From Sequoia sempervirens (lineage: Eukaryota > Streptophyta > Pinopsida > Cupressales > Cupressaceae): 64,000 bases of DNA. How positions within the stretch are numbered: the stretch's first letter is position 1; the number at the start of each line of letters is the position of its first letter. Below the pieces are notes generated by a model that did not search any database, was not told the DNA's origin, and saw only the letters and a list, made by a program, of their open reading frames with translations. Below are positions 33,404 through 46,036 of this stretch, in pieces. The translations under genes and the position numbers were made by a program. The stretch is from assembly GCA_007258455.2 (NCBI GenBank), contig VDFB02270651.1, positions 495,202,320-495,266,319 on the forward strand, read 5' to 3'.

Positions 33404-36223
33404 TCACTGCGCTGGATTTGGAACAACCTGATCATATACCCCTCGCCAATAGCTAGCCTGCTGCATAAACTCATCCCTCTGCCCAGCTATCAGTCTCATG
33501 GCATTCCGCTCATGCCGATACCGATCTCGATCCGCACTGATCATCCGCCTCTCCCACTCCCATGCCTCTTGAGCTAACTGACTCTGTGCTAGCTCTGCCT
33601 GTAGTCGATCCCTCTCTCTCTCCAATATCTGCACATCTGCAATGGACATCCCACCCTCACCCTGACCTGTCGAAACACGAGCCATCGCAGCATCCCTCTC
33701 TGCCTGTAGGGTCTGTATCCGCATCTCTGCTGCATCTCTATCTCTCTCGGCCCCCTGTACCTGAGCCACTGCTGCATCTCTATCCCTCTGGAGAGCCTGT
33801 GCCCGCAGCTCTGTTGAACCCCTCTCTCTCCGAAGAGTCGCTACCTCTACTACCATCTCATCTCTCCCTCTCTACAGTGCCTGTATCTCTGCCTCTGCTA
33901 CCGCCCTCTCTGCCTCCATAACCTGTACCTGAACCTATACTGCATCCTTCTCAGCCCGCATAATCCATGCCTGCTCTACTACCACGGCCTCCCTCTCCTG
34001 CATCATACCCATATCTCCAAGTGCCTGCTCAAGACAATGTACCCTGTCCTGAAGCTCATCCCAGTCTCGCTCGAGATCTCCTGGCTGCTGACTAGTGCAC
34101 CCTGCTCCCTGATCAACTATCTGCCCTGTCCTCTCCTCTGGCTCCCCCCTGGCCTGTAAAACCATGACCTTTTCCTGTAACCTGTCGCGGTCCCATGTCA
34201 TACTAGTAAGCTCGCTCTGTATCCTCTGCACCTCTGCCTGCGCCCTGTCCCTCTTCCTCACTACTCCGGCTAACTCGAAAGTAATGGCGTTATAATCTAT
34301 CAATGCCTCCCGCTCTACTCTGGTTAGCTTGGCCTCCAGAGCCCTCACTCTCTGCTCTGCCATCCGTAATCTCACCTCCGCCCCTCTCCCCTATACAATG
34401 GGGTCCTCTGGAACATAAGGAACTAATGCTAATGCATCTGCTGCCACACCATCCTCTGCCCTCGCATCTCTGTCAACATCCACCACATCCTCCTCCCCAA
34501 CCACCAACTCTATCCTATCATCCCCATCATCCTCCCCATCCACCTGCCCTAGCTCCTCCTCCTCACCTGCTGGATGCTCCCTATCCCCCTGCTCCTGTCC
34601 CTCCTCATGATCCTCCACAATCCGACGAATGTGAAATCGTCTCACATCTCCCTGTCTCTCAACCACAAATCGATGTCATGGTGATCTCCTCTCCTCCCCT
34701 GGTGCAGCTCTAACCTCCCCCTCCTCTCTACTCTCTGACTCCTGATGCCCCCATGACTCTCTACCGTTGGCCAAACCCGCAACCGTCGTGGCTGCCCATG
34801 CCGACCTACCACAAACTGTCTCCTCCCCCCCCTCTGCAGCACCCCTCGCACTTACCACCTCCACCTCCTCCATATCGTCAACATCCATCACCTCCTTTAC
34901 CCTCTGCTCCCCCTGGGCTCTCTGAGGTTGCCTCTTCTCCTGCTGTCGACCCTCTCTGTCCACCCTTTGCTCCCCCTGGGCTATCTGTGTCAGCCCCCTC
35001 TCCTGCTGCCGCCCCTCTCTCTGCCCTCGTCTCTGATGTCTCCTCCTCCTCCTCCCCGCTCTGCCTACCGGCTCATCTACTGGTCCGCCACCTGCTACCC
35101 TCAGCATAGGATGAACAGGCGTAATCCTCTCCCATACCTTGTTCTGACACCACCTCCGATATCTCTAAGTCACCACTAGTACCTGCTCTCCTCCTGTCCT
35201 CCCCGGATAAGCCTCTTGTCCTACTGCTATCCATGATGCCCTGGCTGTCGCTGGTGATATGCGGCCTCCCCATGGTAGCTCTCTACTGTACCGCTGATAC
35301 AGGATAGGTGCCGTCGGGATATTCTGTATCCTCCCAAACTATCTCAGCACTCTGTCCGGTCGATGAGACTCTACTATGCGGGGTAGAGTACCTATAATAA
35401 AACATCGGCTAAGAAAATACCCCTCATGCCTCCCCGTCTCTGACCATCCCCTGAACCGACGCGCCCTATACGGCTGCCACTCTATTTCCCCCGAACGCAG
35501 ATCATCAAATGCTCTCCTCCACCCCTCCATATCCCCCTGCATCTCATAATGGAAAATCCACCCTCTCTCCTCCCCATACCCCCAAGCCACGGGCTCACGG
35601 TCATCCACTGTCCCCTCCCTCACCACTGTCGGTCTAGTCGCGGCAATATGCTCCCATGCCCAAATCTGTAGTAGTGTCACATGTGTCATGCTCGATATCT
35701 CCCGATAGCAGATCTCGTGTATATCTCTATACAGTTGCGCTAATAGACATGAACCCCACGAAAATGGCCCCCCCCGCCACTCGACAATGTGACGAATCAT
35801 CTCCATGTAGCGTAGGTTACATAGCCGCCTACTCCGATCTGGTAGCAGTATCCCGCTAATTAACCCACACAAGAACAATGGTAAAGCTGGCACCCCTATA
35901 GTCAAACACTCGTCCAAGTTCAACTGCCCCTTCACTAGGGGCAGCCTCACTGGACCAAACAACACTCTCAATGTCTCATGTAATGCCGCCCCTGTGGACA
36001 CCACCTCACTCACTAGCCGGTCAGCAATCGGCAATCTCAAAATACGCCACACGTCCTCCAAGGTCACGGTCATCTCTCCTGTAGGGAGCTAAAATGTCAA
36101 TGTCTCAGAACTTCATCTCTCTATCAGTGCTGTCAACATCGCCGCATGTGCTCTAACCACTGGAAACTGCACATAATGCCCTAATCCTGCATGATCCAAC
36201 GTCGCCTGATCCTCCCCGTTCAT
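33404..36223 (-). pseudogene. Antisense PMD and coiled-coil gene inside the Tat-like element
   Basis: One minus-strand frame runs from ATG 36223 to TGA 33404-33406, about 940 codons, with no frame shift but eight in-frame TAG/TGA stops (36113, 36089, 35339, 35165, 34676, 34391, 33935, 33872). The N-terminal part is a plant mobile domain: LPTGEMTVTLEDVWRILRLP, later FSWGSCLLAQLYR and LLQIWAWEHIAA, with the preceding LTALIER and SETLTF also typical. A basic and acidic middle follows, then two long coiled-coil stretches (34375-33935 and 33856-33404) rich in Arg, Glu and Ala heptads. PMD proteins such as MAIN and MAIL1 act in plant nuclei, and PMD frames are known passengers of plant transposons. 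The role here is unknown; antisense frames in this position are described for some Tat elements. Confidence 0.82.
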
Positions 36224-36359
36224 AGCTGCTATCATCACCCCCATCACCTCCGACCGTCACTTGTGTACCTGCAACCACTCAAAACTCTGCATACATGGAC
36301 ACTTTCCCATTAGTCTGTTTTTCCTTTTTTTACCTTCTTCTTTTTTAGCCTTTTCTCCC

Positions 36360-36760
36360 TTCCCGCCGCTAGATAGCGTAGCCCTGCTTCGCTGCCAACG
36401 AGCGGCTCCGCCCCTGCAGAGGGGCGGCACCGCCTCGGCCACAGCCGGGTGGCTCCGCCCCTACAGAGGGGCAGCACCGCCCCGCCCGCCAGCCGTGCGG
36501 CGCCGGTACGGCGGTACCGCGACGGCTGAACCAATCCCCCGTGACCGGCCCCGGCCGGCCGGGGCTCATTCCATCGGCGGCACCGCTCCATGCCAGTTGG
36601 CTGCCGGATGCCCAAGGGACGGGCCGCGGGCTCCAGCGTTGCGGACGGATGGGATCGCCCCCTGCGGTCCACCAGCGGCGGAGGCCGCCCCACCGCCCGC
36701 CGGAGGATCCTTGCCGTGCGAGCGGGCCGCCCACTGTAGCGGATGTGAGCGCCGCCTGGG
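36360..36760 (-). promoter_or_regulatory. CpG-rich block upstream of the antisense gene
   Basis: About 400 bp of very GC- and CpG-rich DNA stand in AT-rich surroundings, 140-540 bp upstream of the antisense ATG. It contains two 47 bp units starting GGCTCCGCCCCT at 36404 and 36451. It is a candidate promoter or leader for the antisense gene. Frames on both strands here are Pro/Arg/Gly-rich composition artefacts. Confidence 0.45.
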
Positions 36761-37455
36761 CGTTTTTTTAAATTTTTACTTTTTTTTGCCCGATACCCAT
36801 TTTTCTAAATTATTCCCCCGACAAAACCCATGTTGCCAAATTTTAATTTTTACATCAAAAGATGCGTAAATCACATATGAGGGTTTTTACTGTTACTCAC
36901 ATGCTGTCCGCCTGCGCCCCCGCTGTACATTGCCCACACTCCGTCCGCTCGGTGCACAATCACAGCGTCATTGTCCGTCGGCATCGCGTCTCCTCGTCGG
37001 TTTTCACACCTCTCCTCTCTTTCTCTCAACTGCTACAGTGCAAATGACCAAGGTAATTTTTCAAATTACCTTTTTAACCCCCCTTCCTCCAAAAAGGTAT
37101 TTTTTTACCTCTTATTTAACTTTTTATTCTTCTAACTAATCCCAAACTTCCCGAGGCTGCCATTCGCCAACCGTGTGTCAGATCACCCCCATTCAAAAAC
37201 CAAAATTGCTTAGTTTTTTGAGCTCTATCCAACGGTATTATCCTTTCTTTCCTATCAAGACGTCGTCCGGGGACCCCTTTTTCCTTCCCCAACCGCCCTC
37301 TCGAGGAGGCATACCCTCTTACCATTCCTCCATTCCTTCAACTCGGTCATTGGGACATCATTAACCTTTTCACGCTAGGGGCATCACCATCCTTCATCTC
37401 TTGCCTCATTCGCATTTTATTTTTCTTCGAAACACTGTTATCCTAACAATATTTC
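36761..37455. other. Noncoding tail before the polypurine tract
   Basis: T- and C-rich DNA without a supported gene or repeat. It separates the CpG-rich block from the polypurine tract. Confidence 0.5.
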
Positions 37456-37469
37456 GAAGAGGGGCAAAA
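37456..37469 (+). promoter_or_regulatory. Polypurine tract of the Tat-like element
   Basis: GAAGAGGGGCAAAA stands directly against the TG that starts the 3' LTR. This is the plus-strand primer site for reverse transcription. Confidence 0.85.
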
Positions 37470-38837
37470 TGTAGACATCTAAATTTAATCACTTCCATAT
37501 GATTAAATTTACCACCTTTTTGTCTATCGTGTTAATATTAATTTATTAAATTAATATTACACATTCGGTTTCATATCGGTAAAGTATTTAATTTAATAAT
37601 TAATACTTTATCTTTCACCTTATTCCTCTCTAAATTAAATAAATACGCTAATTTATTTAATTTAGTCACTTTCCCCCTTTTTTTGATTTAAAATCAATTT
37701 AAAATTCCTTACTTTCTCTCTCCTTGTCACATCCTCCAAAACCTTGCTCTAATCTGAATTAATGTAATTAATTCATGATTATGATGTGCATTCTCTTAAT
37801 CAAATATTAATGTCACATCCTCGTACATTTTCCACTTGCCTCTAATTTTCCATTAATTAGCCTAATCCAATGTTTGCACAACCTTAACCAAGGTCATTAG
37901 CCATTTTTAGCACCACTTTTTGGTCAATTCTTCCATTTTTCCTTTTTGGATATTGACTCTCCTTCCCATGAGAATTTTTAATTCTCATTTATTTATCCCA
38001 TGTCTCTCTCATCCCTATGTGAATTTTTAATTCACATTCCATTCTTCCAAGGCTTCTAGAGCCTTGGACTTGTCATAATCTCCACATGTGACCAAGTCCC
38101 ACCTTTTTGGAGCCCATCTTTTACCCTTTAGATCATCCTAAGAATGTGAATTTTTAATTCACATTTATATCCCCAACCACCTTTCACTTTCCCATGTAGA
38201 TTTTTGAGGAATTCCAAAATTCCTCAAATGTCTCTTTCACTCCCACTTGGGGACAAGAAATCCCTTTTTGTGGAAATCTCCTCACTCCCCAAGGTGCATG
38301 TCCTTTTCCACCTCATGTACCTTCTTGACACCTCACTTACACCTCATATCCCCTTGTCCACTTCACTCTCCACATGTCAAGATGTGAGGGCTTGTGGGTT
38401 CTCAACCCACCATGGCCCTTCATTTTGGCCTTGCTGGAGCAATCTTGACCTTTGAATTCTCTAGAGAATTCAAATTCTCCTATAAATACCCCCTCCTCAA
38501 GTGCATTTTTAACACTTTGCATTCTCATAACTATATGCTGCCAATTTGAATCCTCAATCCTCTACCATCATCTAGCCATCTTTTTAATCATTTGCACCTC
38601 TAATCTTGCATTTAGACATTCAAGCAATCATCTAAGGAGCACACAACCAATCCAAGCAAGGGCCAATCAAAGAGGTATCAACACCAAGGGAGGTAAAATT
38701 GTTTGTGTTTCATTTTATTTACATTCCTTTTCGTTGTATCACTCTTTTGGCTAATCTTGAGGTGTCCTTGGTATTTTGTCATTTCCATTTCTTAGTTAGT
38801 TTGCACATTTAGAGCAGTAGAAATTCCAAGGTATACA
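37470..38837 (+). repeat. 3' LTR of the Tat-like element
   Basis: It matches 19302-20646 along its length. It has a 23 bp extra piece at 38146-38168 that repeats the palindrome GTGAATTTTTAATTCAC already present at 38019-38035. The TATA box is at 38481-38488. Confidence 0.92.
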
Positions 38838-38842
38838 GTTTC

Positions 38843-41058
38843 AAAAAGAAATTGGAATATTAGAGTTCCTCTTAGCTTGTAAATTTGTTGATTATTCAAT
38901 AGATTCTTTATTGATGATCCAATTGTTGAATCTATGAGATTAAAGATCAAATGATAAATCTAACTTTGGGAATAAGTATATTCAAGGCATGCCATGGAGA
39001 GTAAGAAAGACAAGTATTAGTCAATCAACTATCAAAAGCTAACAAGGAATGATAAATCAATTTGAGAAAGAAAATGTTTGTTAAGAGTTCAACTTTGAGT
39101 TGAACTAATATTTTGGAAACACTAAGGGGGGAAGAAAGAGAGTAGATTGACTTAGATAAAGTACCCCACACAATGAATATCATCAATGTATTTTCGATTT
39201 GGAAAAAAATTTGAGTTCTTCGTAAATCATGATTTCAATCAAAGTCATATATTCCATGACCACAAGGGTGGAGATATTGGAATTGTTAGAAAAGGATAGT
39301 GAAAATGTCAAGGATTATGACCAATGAGGAATGAATATTTATCACCCAATACTTTATATATATAATTTATTGTAAGATGAATTACTATTATCATTGATGC
39401 CTTAGAAAAGGATAGGTGGTATACTTGATCATGAAAGGCATGATCATTGCCTATGGAATAGGTAAGGAAAGATATAATTACTCATGATTTGGAGTCAATG
39501 AGAAATGTTTATGCTTGGTAATTAGGTATGCAATTATATTTGATATCTTTAGAGAACCAACATGTTTGAATGAGAATTGTTACTCGAAATAGTATAGGTG
39601 CTCATCGGGAAAGTTAGATTTAGCTAAAAGTCGGATTACATCTTTGGAAATGACAAAGGACAAAAGAAATCCAAGGTATGGATGTATTAAGATGAAGAAG
39701 ATTTATCTTCGTAAATTATTTAATCATTTTACTTGATAATCAAATGTAGCATGAGACCACGAAATGGGTTTTCATTTAGTCAGAATAGGCTAATATTGGG
39801 TGGAAAATAACCTATGTACCCAAAATTTCATGAGTTTAAGGAATGAGATGAGGTAAATTGATGTCATATTCAAGACATTGGAATGAAAACATTATTTTTT
39901 GGATGAGGAACCACTATAAATTGGAAAAATATAGATCTAGAGTAAGTTTTTGCAAGGTATGTAGCAAGTTATTGTCTAGTATGCCAAGAAATGATGACTT
40001 GATGTCATCGTTAGCATGATGTGTATACTCTCTTGAGATTCCAGTAAGGAAGTGGTAGACCATAGGAATAGTTTAATCTTTCTATGTCGATGGAATTGAC
40101 ATAATGATATGGTGGATAGATTCACCAAGGGAACCAATGCTGGTTGGAAATTTTGAATTATAGGATTTCGGTCCTAAATAATATATTGTCTTAAGCATTT
40201 GCTTAATGTTTCTAAGAAGTTTATCTTAGATGAGAACAAAAAAATAATGATAAGGTTTTGTGTAAACCATTATCATCTTATGAGAAATTCAATTGAACGA
40301 ATTCTCAATATATTATTTTAAGATAGCCAGATAGGCACAAGTGAAAAACCAAATCTTGGAGGATTTGTGATATACTGCAATAAAATTTCCATCATTGAAA
40401 TTTGGTCCATTATATGGAAGAAGGGTTGAATCTCTATTAAGCTGAAATAGGCTAAGAAATAGAATTAACCTCATACCAGAAAGGTTTTCAAATGGAATAG
40501 TAGATCATAAGGATCAAGGAAAAACTTTGTTGATACAAGGTTTGAATTAGGAAGCAATTTTATGCTTAAGGAAAATGGTTGAGTCAGTGATGGGCAGTAT
40601 TGACTTCTAAGTTGTCCAATGGTGTAAAAACCAAAGAAAAGGATGGACCCACATTGTAGTGTACAATGCATTGATATTCCTTATCTATCTTGGTTACACT
40701 AAGGATAAATTCATTAGCCAATGAGAACATGTTTTCCAGTCACTGTGACATAGGTGTCCTGTGTTATACAATTACTATTGTACTTGAGATGCACATATGA
40801 GGTATTGTGATTACAATGCATAAGATCCTTGAGAGAGAAAGAATGTTTGAAGCACACAAGTTATCCCTATGCTTTAGCAAGAGTCACTCAATGCAAGGTC
40901 TAGGAAGGACAAGATTGCAAGGAGTCATGTTATGAGGGAAGATTATTTTATAATTCTTACATGAATTGGAAATGGTAAGTAAAAACTTTATTTATCTTTA
41001 TCTATGTGTTTAAAGTGCTTTAAATCATTGGGGATGATGATTCACAAGGGGAGAAGTA
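38843..41058 (+). other. LARD internal region, right part
   Basis: 2.2 kb of AT-rich DNA with stops in all frames. It is the continuation of the LARD interior after the Tat-like insertion. I cannot recognise gag or pol motifs. It ends with the polypurine tract AAGGGGAGAAGTA at 41046-41058. Confidence 0.6.
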
Positions 41059-42186
41059 TGTTACATCTCATTTCATAGTTATCAAGTTACTTTTACCATT
41101 ATGAGTGAAAATGTTGATAAATGTAAATTGTGACTTCAATATGTTTGTTAGGTAAATGAAATATGTGAAAATGCAATAAGATGTTATTGATTTCAAAAGA
41201 ATGAATATTTTTTGAATTAGTGGAATGCTATGTATTGCAATATGAACATTATAATGCTTTGTTGATACAAATGTGTTATGATGCAAATGGATTTTCTATG
41301 AAAGTCTAACTTGTTTGGTGTTGTACTAAGTTGGTTGCAAGGACAGGTTCAATCCTCTAGAAAGGAGGAGAAGTATCACTTAGGAGAAGTTATTGGTTAG
41401 GTAACCCTTAATGAAACCTAATTGAGCTTACACACACTCACACCCTAGTTGGTCTAGTTGAGTTAGGTCGGTTGGAACCAAGTAACCTTGAAGGATAGGT
41501 TAAAAATGCTTGATAAAATGTCTTTCATTTCTTTGATTGTGTGATCAAGTTATTGTGATTGAATCCTTGAGTCTTTGAGCTTTGTGAATAGTTTTCTTTT
41601 CGATGATTTGTATGTACATTAAAAGTATACATGTAGATATGTATATGTATAACGACTCGTGCATGAGAGCATAATTGTGTTTATGCATATATATGAGTAG
41701 AAATACTTACGAGCATTCTTGTACAAGGAATCAATTATATATATGTGTATATATATACTTAATGTATATGCATGTCGACGAGGGTATGAATGTATTTATG
41801 TTGATATGAAATAATAGGATGATGTGTGTATGAATAAACATATATGCATATATACATATGTACACACATGTTGATATACACGTATGTGTGATGTGATGGA
41901 GTATCCATATGAGCACAACAATATATGTATATATGTGTATATAGATATATACATATGGTATTGTTTATGGATAAATGATAACATGGATATATGCATTCAT
42001 ATATCAAACAGTTTATTTGATGAACTTATTTGTTAATAAGTATATGCTCTTCTTTGTATATCAATTGAACGAGAATGATATATATATACACACTATGAGC
42101 GATAGTGGAAGTATGAGTTTAGTAAACAAATGAATATGATTATATTTAGGTATCAATTGGCAGTTAATACTTTCAATAATTTGAGG

Positions 42187-42252
<66 letters not shown>

Positions 42253-45110
42253 TATATAATACAACCATATATGAGTGAATATAGTGCTTCATATAATAGT
42301 GCAGTGCTAATTATTGAATCGCATATATCATCATTGATAAAAGCGATGGAAATGCATAAGTTTATATCTATTGTGCATAGTCTATAAAGCATAATGTATA
42401 GTGTTGTGCACTATACAAAGTAATGCGCTAAGTTAATGACAAACCAATGCTATAAAAATGGAGGTTGACTTATAAGTTGTGTTGAATGCTTTGGCTAAGA
42501 CCAAGTCGACAAAGTGAAACACAACCAAATGAGCATTGAATTATTCCTATGTTAAACAACAAGCTATAAAATAGGGAATATGGTGAATTGTTAGTGCCAT
42601 ATTATGAACTCTGTGATGCATTAGAAGTCTCTTATTCTTGTAAGTTGATTTCCATATTAGAACATGTGCAATATGAATTAGTCAACATGTTGTTGGCAAG
42701 CAAAGAATTGACATGTTGTCTTGTTTGGATGAGTATTAAGGTAGGAATTTTCCACCTTTTATTATCAAGCCGAGTCGATTCAATTGAGCTGAGAAGTGTC
42801 ATTTCATAGCCTTGTTTCTAGCTTGTAGATGTTTGCTTTTGGGTATAAATAGAGGCACTCTTACTTTATTTGGAGACACTTCTGCTATGCATTATTATGC
42901 TTCTCCATTCTTGTGCATTTTATTTGAGAGGTTCTTATTTTGTTGAGAGGTATTTTGTGAGGAAACATTTGTGAGAGGAATTGACAATGAAATAGTTGAA
43001 AAGCTGATTTAAAGTGGGCTTGGCTAAGGAGCTAGTGGGTCAACTAGATTATAACGTAAAACAAGCATTAGATTCTACTCTCTTTATGTTTATCTATTTG
43101 AGAAAGATTGTATGTCTTGATTGTGTTGTTTGGTTTTTACATTAGATTGCTTGAATAGAGAAATGATCTATTTGCTTATCGAAAAGGAAATGAATCTAGT
43201 TGATATGATTTCCTTATAATGTGTGTTTGTACATACTCCTTAATAAGGAGTGGATATTATCCATAGTATTATATACTAGGATTGATGAAAATATGAATAA
43301 CTTAAAGAAGTTATTTTATACTCCTTTATACCTTATGGAATTCAAATGTTGTTTCTATACATAGATAGTCTACACTACATGTATAATGTGAAATGTATCA
43401 ATGTCATGAAGTGACTTGACGCTGTTAGCTTATAATGCTAGGAAACCTTAGGAATGTTAAGGTTTACCAATACATCAACGGTGATAGTATGAAATATATG
43501 TTAGAATGAGATGTCATACTGCTAATCTATATTTGAATGATCACTTGATCATTACTTTACTACTGAATGAAACCCTAGACTGAGAGTAACCTATTTGGAT
43601 CAAGAAGTATATTTGATTAATGATTGAAACCCTAGGTTAAGAAATACCTACTAGGTTGGAATATTTACTTATTACCCATTGGAACCAATAGGTTGAGAAT
43701 AACCTACTTGGTTGGGTTGTTTATTTGATCTTTATTTGGAATGCATAGGTTTAGATTAACCTACATGTTCAGATTGATTGATGATTATTGACTTTATCCT
43801 AGGATTAGGATATACCAAGGTTGAGACTCACCTATGTGATTAAGTTGATCACTTGAGTTTATGGATTACTACTTGATTGGAGCCATAGGTGGGATTACCT
43901 ATTAAGTTAGTGTTGTTATTTGTTTGGTTGCTTTATACTCTTGATGTGAAGTCATATTGTTGACAATAATCTACTCTTTGAGTAACCCTTTTTACTAAGG
44001 AGATTACACTCTCAAATAGAATCATTTAATGATATGATTTCTCCTCGATTGAGGTCATTTACTAACAAGATTATACTCTTGATGAGAATCACTTATAATT
44101 GTGATATATTCCTGAATGGAGCTAGTTATTTTTGAGTATTTATTCTATGATAAGATGAAGCTTATGCAGTTATAATTTAGAATATAAAGTTATTCCTGGA
44201 GTTAGATTATCTAGTGAAGGGAATAGCTTGTATGTGTGAATACTTGTGAGAAGTATCTTTGTGATTTGAAAAGGGAATAGGTTGTTTCTAAGGATAAATA
44301 TTACCTATGGAAGGAAATTACCTATGCATAGTATATGAATGGTCATAGTCCAAACCAAGCTATTTTAGTGTATGTGAATAGGATCACTGTCACTCAAAAT
44401 ACTGGGTGAGAATACTTTGGCCAAAGTAGTGTAAATAGCCATTGTTTACATTGTCAGTTCACTATGTCCTATAGTACATTCTAGTTTAGGATTTTCATAC
44501 TCATAGGTGTAGCTACTGTATGATTAGGTTTTGGATTGTAGGGCACAACACTAAGCTCAGGAAGGCTATTTTTTATGGGGTTTTACCAATCAATCTCTTC
44601 GTTGAAGGGTAGGGCCATCATACCATATGTGGGAGATGTGTGAGGGACTACAATTAGTCTGTGGTTGGAGGAAAATTTTTTGAGTGATGCTTCTCCTCAT
44701 TAGTTCATAGGATGTTTGCGCTAGTATTGGGAACAACTAGAGTGCATGCACCAGGGAACATGGACATCTAGAATGTATGCACCAATGTGAAAACATTAGG
44801 ACCAGCTATATATCTATTTCCAATAAAGCTCAAGAGAGCTAAATATGTATGTATCAAGTACCCATTTATATGGAAGGTTGTAATCATGAATAATAAACTT
44901 GAGTTTATTCAATATGAAATCTATGTTATGGAAATATTTGTGAAATTAGAATGAAATGCAATGGAAGTTTGGAATAGTGTTTATTTTAAATGTGCATGTA
45001 ATTTACATTATGGAAAGAAAAAAATTTATTGCTATGTTATGGCATCATGGATCATTCACTTGAGGTGAAAATTTTGAATTTTTATTAAGTAGAACACTGG
45101 GGTTGTTACA
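41059..45110 (+). repeat. 3' LTR of the LARD (uninterrupted)
   Basis: 4,052 bp, TGTTACATC to TTGTTACA. It supplies the empty-site sequence for both insertions in the 5' LTR (LINE-like at about 42432, 6.3 kb unit at about 43766). It has TATAAATAG at 42844-42852 and a long TA microsatellite at about 42188-42250. Confidence 0.9.
42188..42250. repeat. TA dinucleotide microsatellite
   Basis: About 30 uninterrupted TA units. It replaces the mixed TA/TG block and about 150 bp of unique sequence present in the 5' LTR. Confidence 0.95.
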
Positions 45111-45115
45111 ACCTT

Positions 45116-45522
45116 CATTGATTTCTTGTGCAGATTCATTGATTGAGGCTCTCATCATTCTTGTTTAGTGGGACCATTCAAGTTTTGTTGGTGACTCATT
45201 GATAAATTGTGATGATTCATTGCAACAAGTATCTCATTGTCTTCCTGATTGGGATTCGTATTTGTCAAACATTTCATCCTTGTTTGTAGAGCCTCACATT
45301 TCATATTTGGAGGACACATTTGAGGGGCTATCTCTCTTATTTGATGACAGTCATTCCACAACTATTATCAAACCATCTTTGTCCTTGGATCTTGTTCAAT
45401 ATCAATTTCCACATAGTCTTGGTTTGTCACCTTCTTCATTGATTGGGCATGTACCTTATTTGATTGTGTCATCTTCATCTACCTTAGGCAAGGAGACACA
45501 TGGGCACATTTCAGAAATATGA
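45116..45522 (+). pseudogene. Copia gag-like frame, 3' part
   Basis: It continues the frame of 5438-5891 once the LARD and one ACCTT copy are removed. It is rich in Ser, Leu and Asp (SLIGHVPYLIVSSSS near the end) and contains a TAG at about 45164. It ends at a TGA near 45520. No domain is recognised in this part, and no copia protease or RT follows. Confidence 0.45.
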
Positions 45523-46036
45523 TCATATATATATTTATGCTTCTTTCCTTCAATTCCTATTCAGAATGGGAAGCATTCCTACATTTATATTTGGTTTTTT
45601 TTCTTCCAAAATGGAGACAAGTTGTTTGTCAACATTGGATCATGTTTTGTCTTCATGCACTTACCATTTTTATAGGTGATTATCCATTATGGGGGCGGGG
45701 GGGGGGGGGTTGGGCTATATAGTTTCTCTATTTCCCTCTTATGGGGGATATTGATTATAATGTATCCTCATGATGGATGTAGCTCTTGGGGTATTGATGT
45801 TCATACCTCCATACATAACTTGTTTTGTCACTTGTACATGATTTGTATTGCATCTCTTTTTTGGAGAGGATTTTTGTTCCGATTAGGTTTTCTCTTTTCT
45901 CCATTTGTGAGAGATTAGTTGCATGATTAGTTGTACATGGGTACCTAACATAGCCTCATTTTTGAGACCCATATTGCATTTTCATATTGCATCATTTGAA
46001 TAATAACTGCACTCCTTAAGTTGCACTTATGGGGGG
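45523..46036. other. Noncoding stretch with poly-G and polypurine tract
   Basis: It contains a G run at about 45692-45710 and ends in CTTATGGGGGG directly before the TG of the LTR-like sequence, which looks like a polypurine tract. No gene is seen. Confidence 0.5.

Larger units (their letters stand above)
19302..38837 (+). mobile_element. Tat-like Ty3/gypsy LTR retrotransposon, 19.5 kb
   Basis: LTRs are 1,345 bp (19302-20646) and 1,368 bp (37470-38837), beginning T[A/G]TAGACATC and ending GGTATA[T/C]A. The flanks are GTTCC (19297-19301) and GTTTC (38838-38842), a 5 bp duplication with one later change. The order is leader, gag, protease, G-patch-like motif, RT, RNase H, a second RNase H, integrase, a long 3' region with an antisense frame, polypurine tract and 3' LTR. 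The second RNase H after RT-RNase H and the extra 3' coding space are marks of the Tat lineage (Ogre, Retand, Grande group). I count about nine differences over the first 340 bp of the LTRs, against many more in the LARD LTRs, so this is the younger insertion. All genes are broken. Confidence 0.92.
5892..45110 (+). mobile_element. LARD-type LTR retrotransposon, 39.2 kb including three nested insertions
   Basis: The LTRs begin TGTTACATC and end TTGTTACA, and the element is flanked by a perfect 5 bp duplication, ACCTT (5887-5891 and 45111-45115). The 5' LTR spans 5892-18482 because it carries two insertions; the intact 3' LTR is 41059-45110 (4,052 bp). A methionine-initiator-type primer site follows the 5' LTR, and a polypurine tract (AAGGGGAGAAGTA, 41046-41058) precedes the 3' LTR. 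Without the nested insertions the element would be about 11.3 kb, with only about 3 kb of internal DNA and no readable gag or pol. Its leader resembles that of the chromovirus at 48012-61412, so it is probably a gutted chromovirus relative. The LTRs have many differences and indels, so the insertion is old. Confidence 0.88.

Noticed and set aside
33562..35179. Plus-strand Pro/Leu/Ser-rich frames
   Set aside because: They are shadows of the antisense coiled-coil gene, whose frame is continuous and has a recognisable PMD upstream.
36257..36869. Long Pro/Arg/Gly-rich frames on both strands
   Set aside because: They come from the CpG-rich block, where stops are rare in any frame; they overlap each other on both strands.
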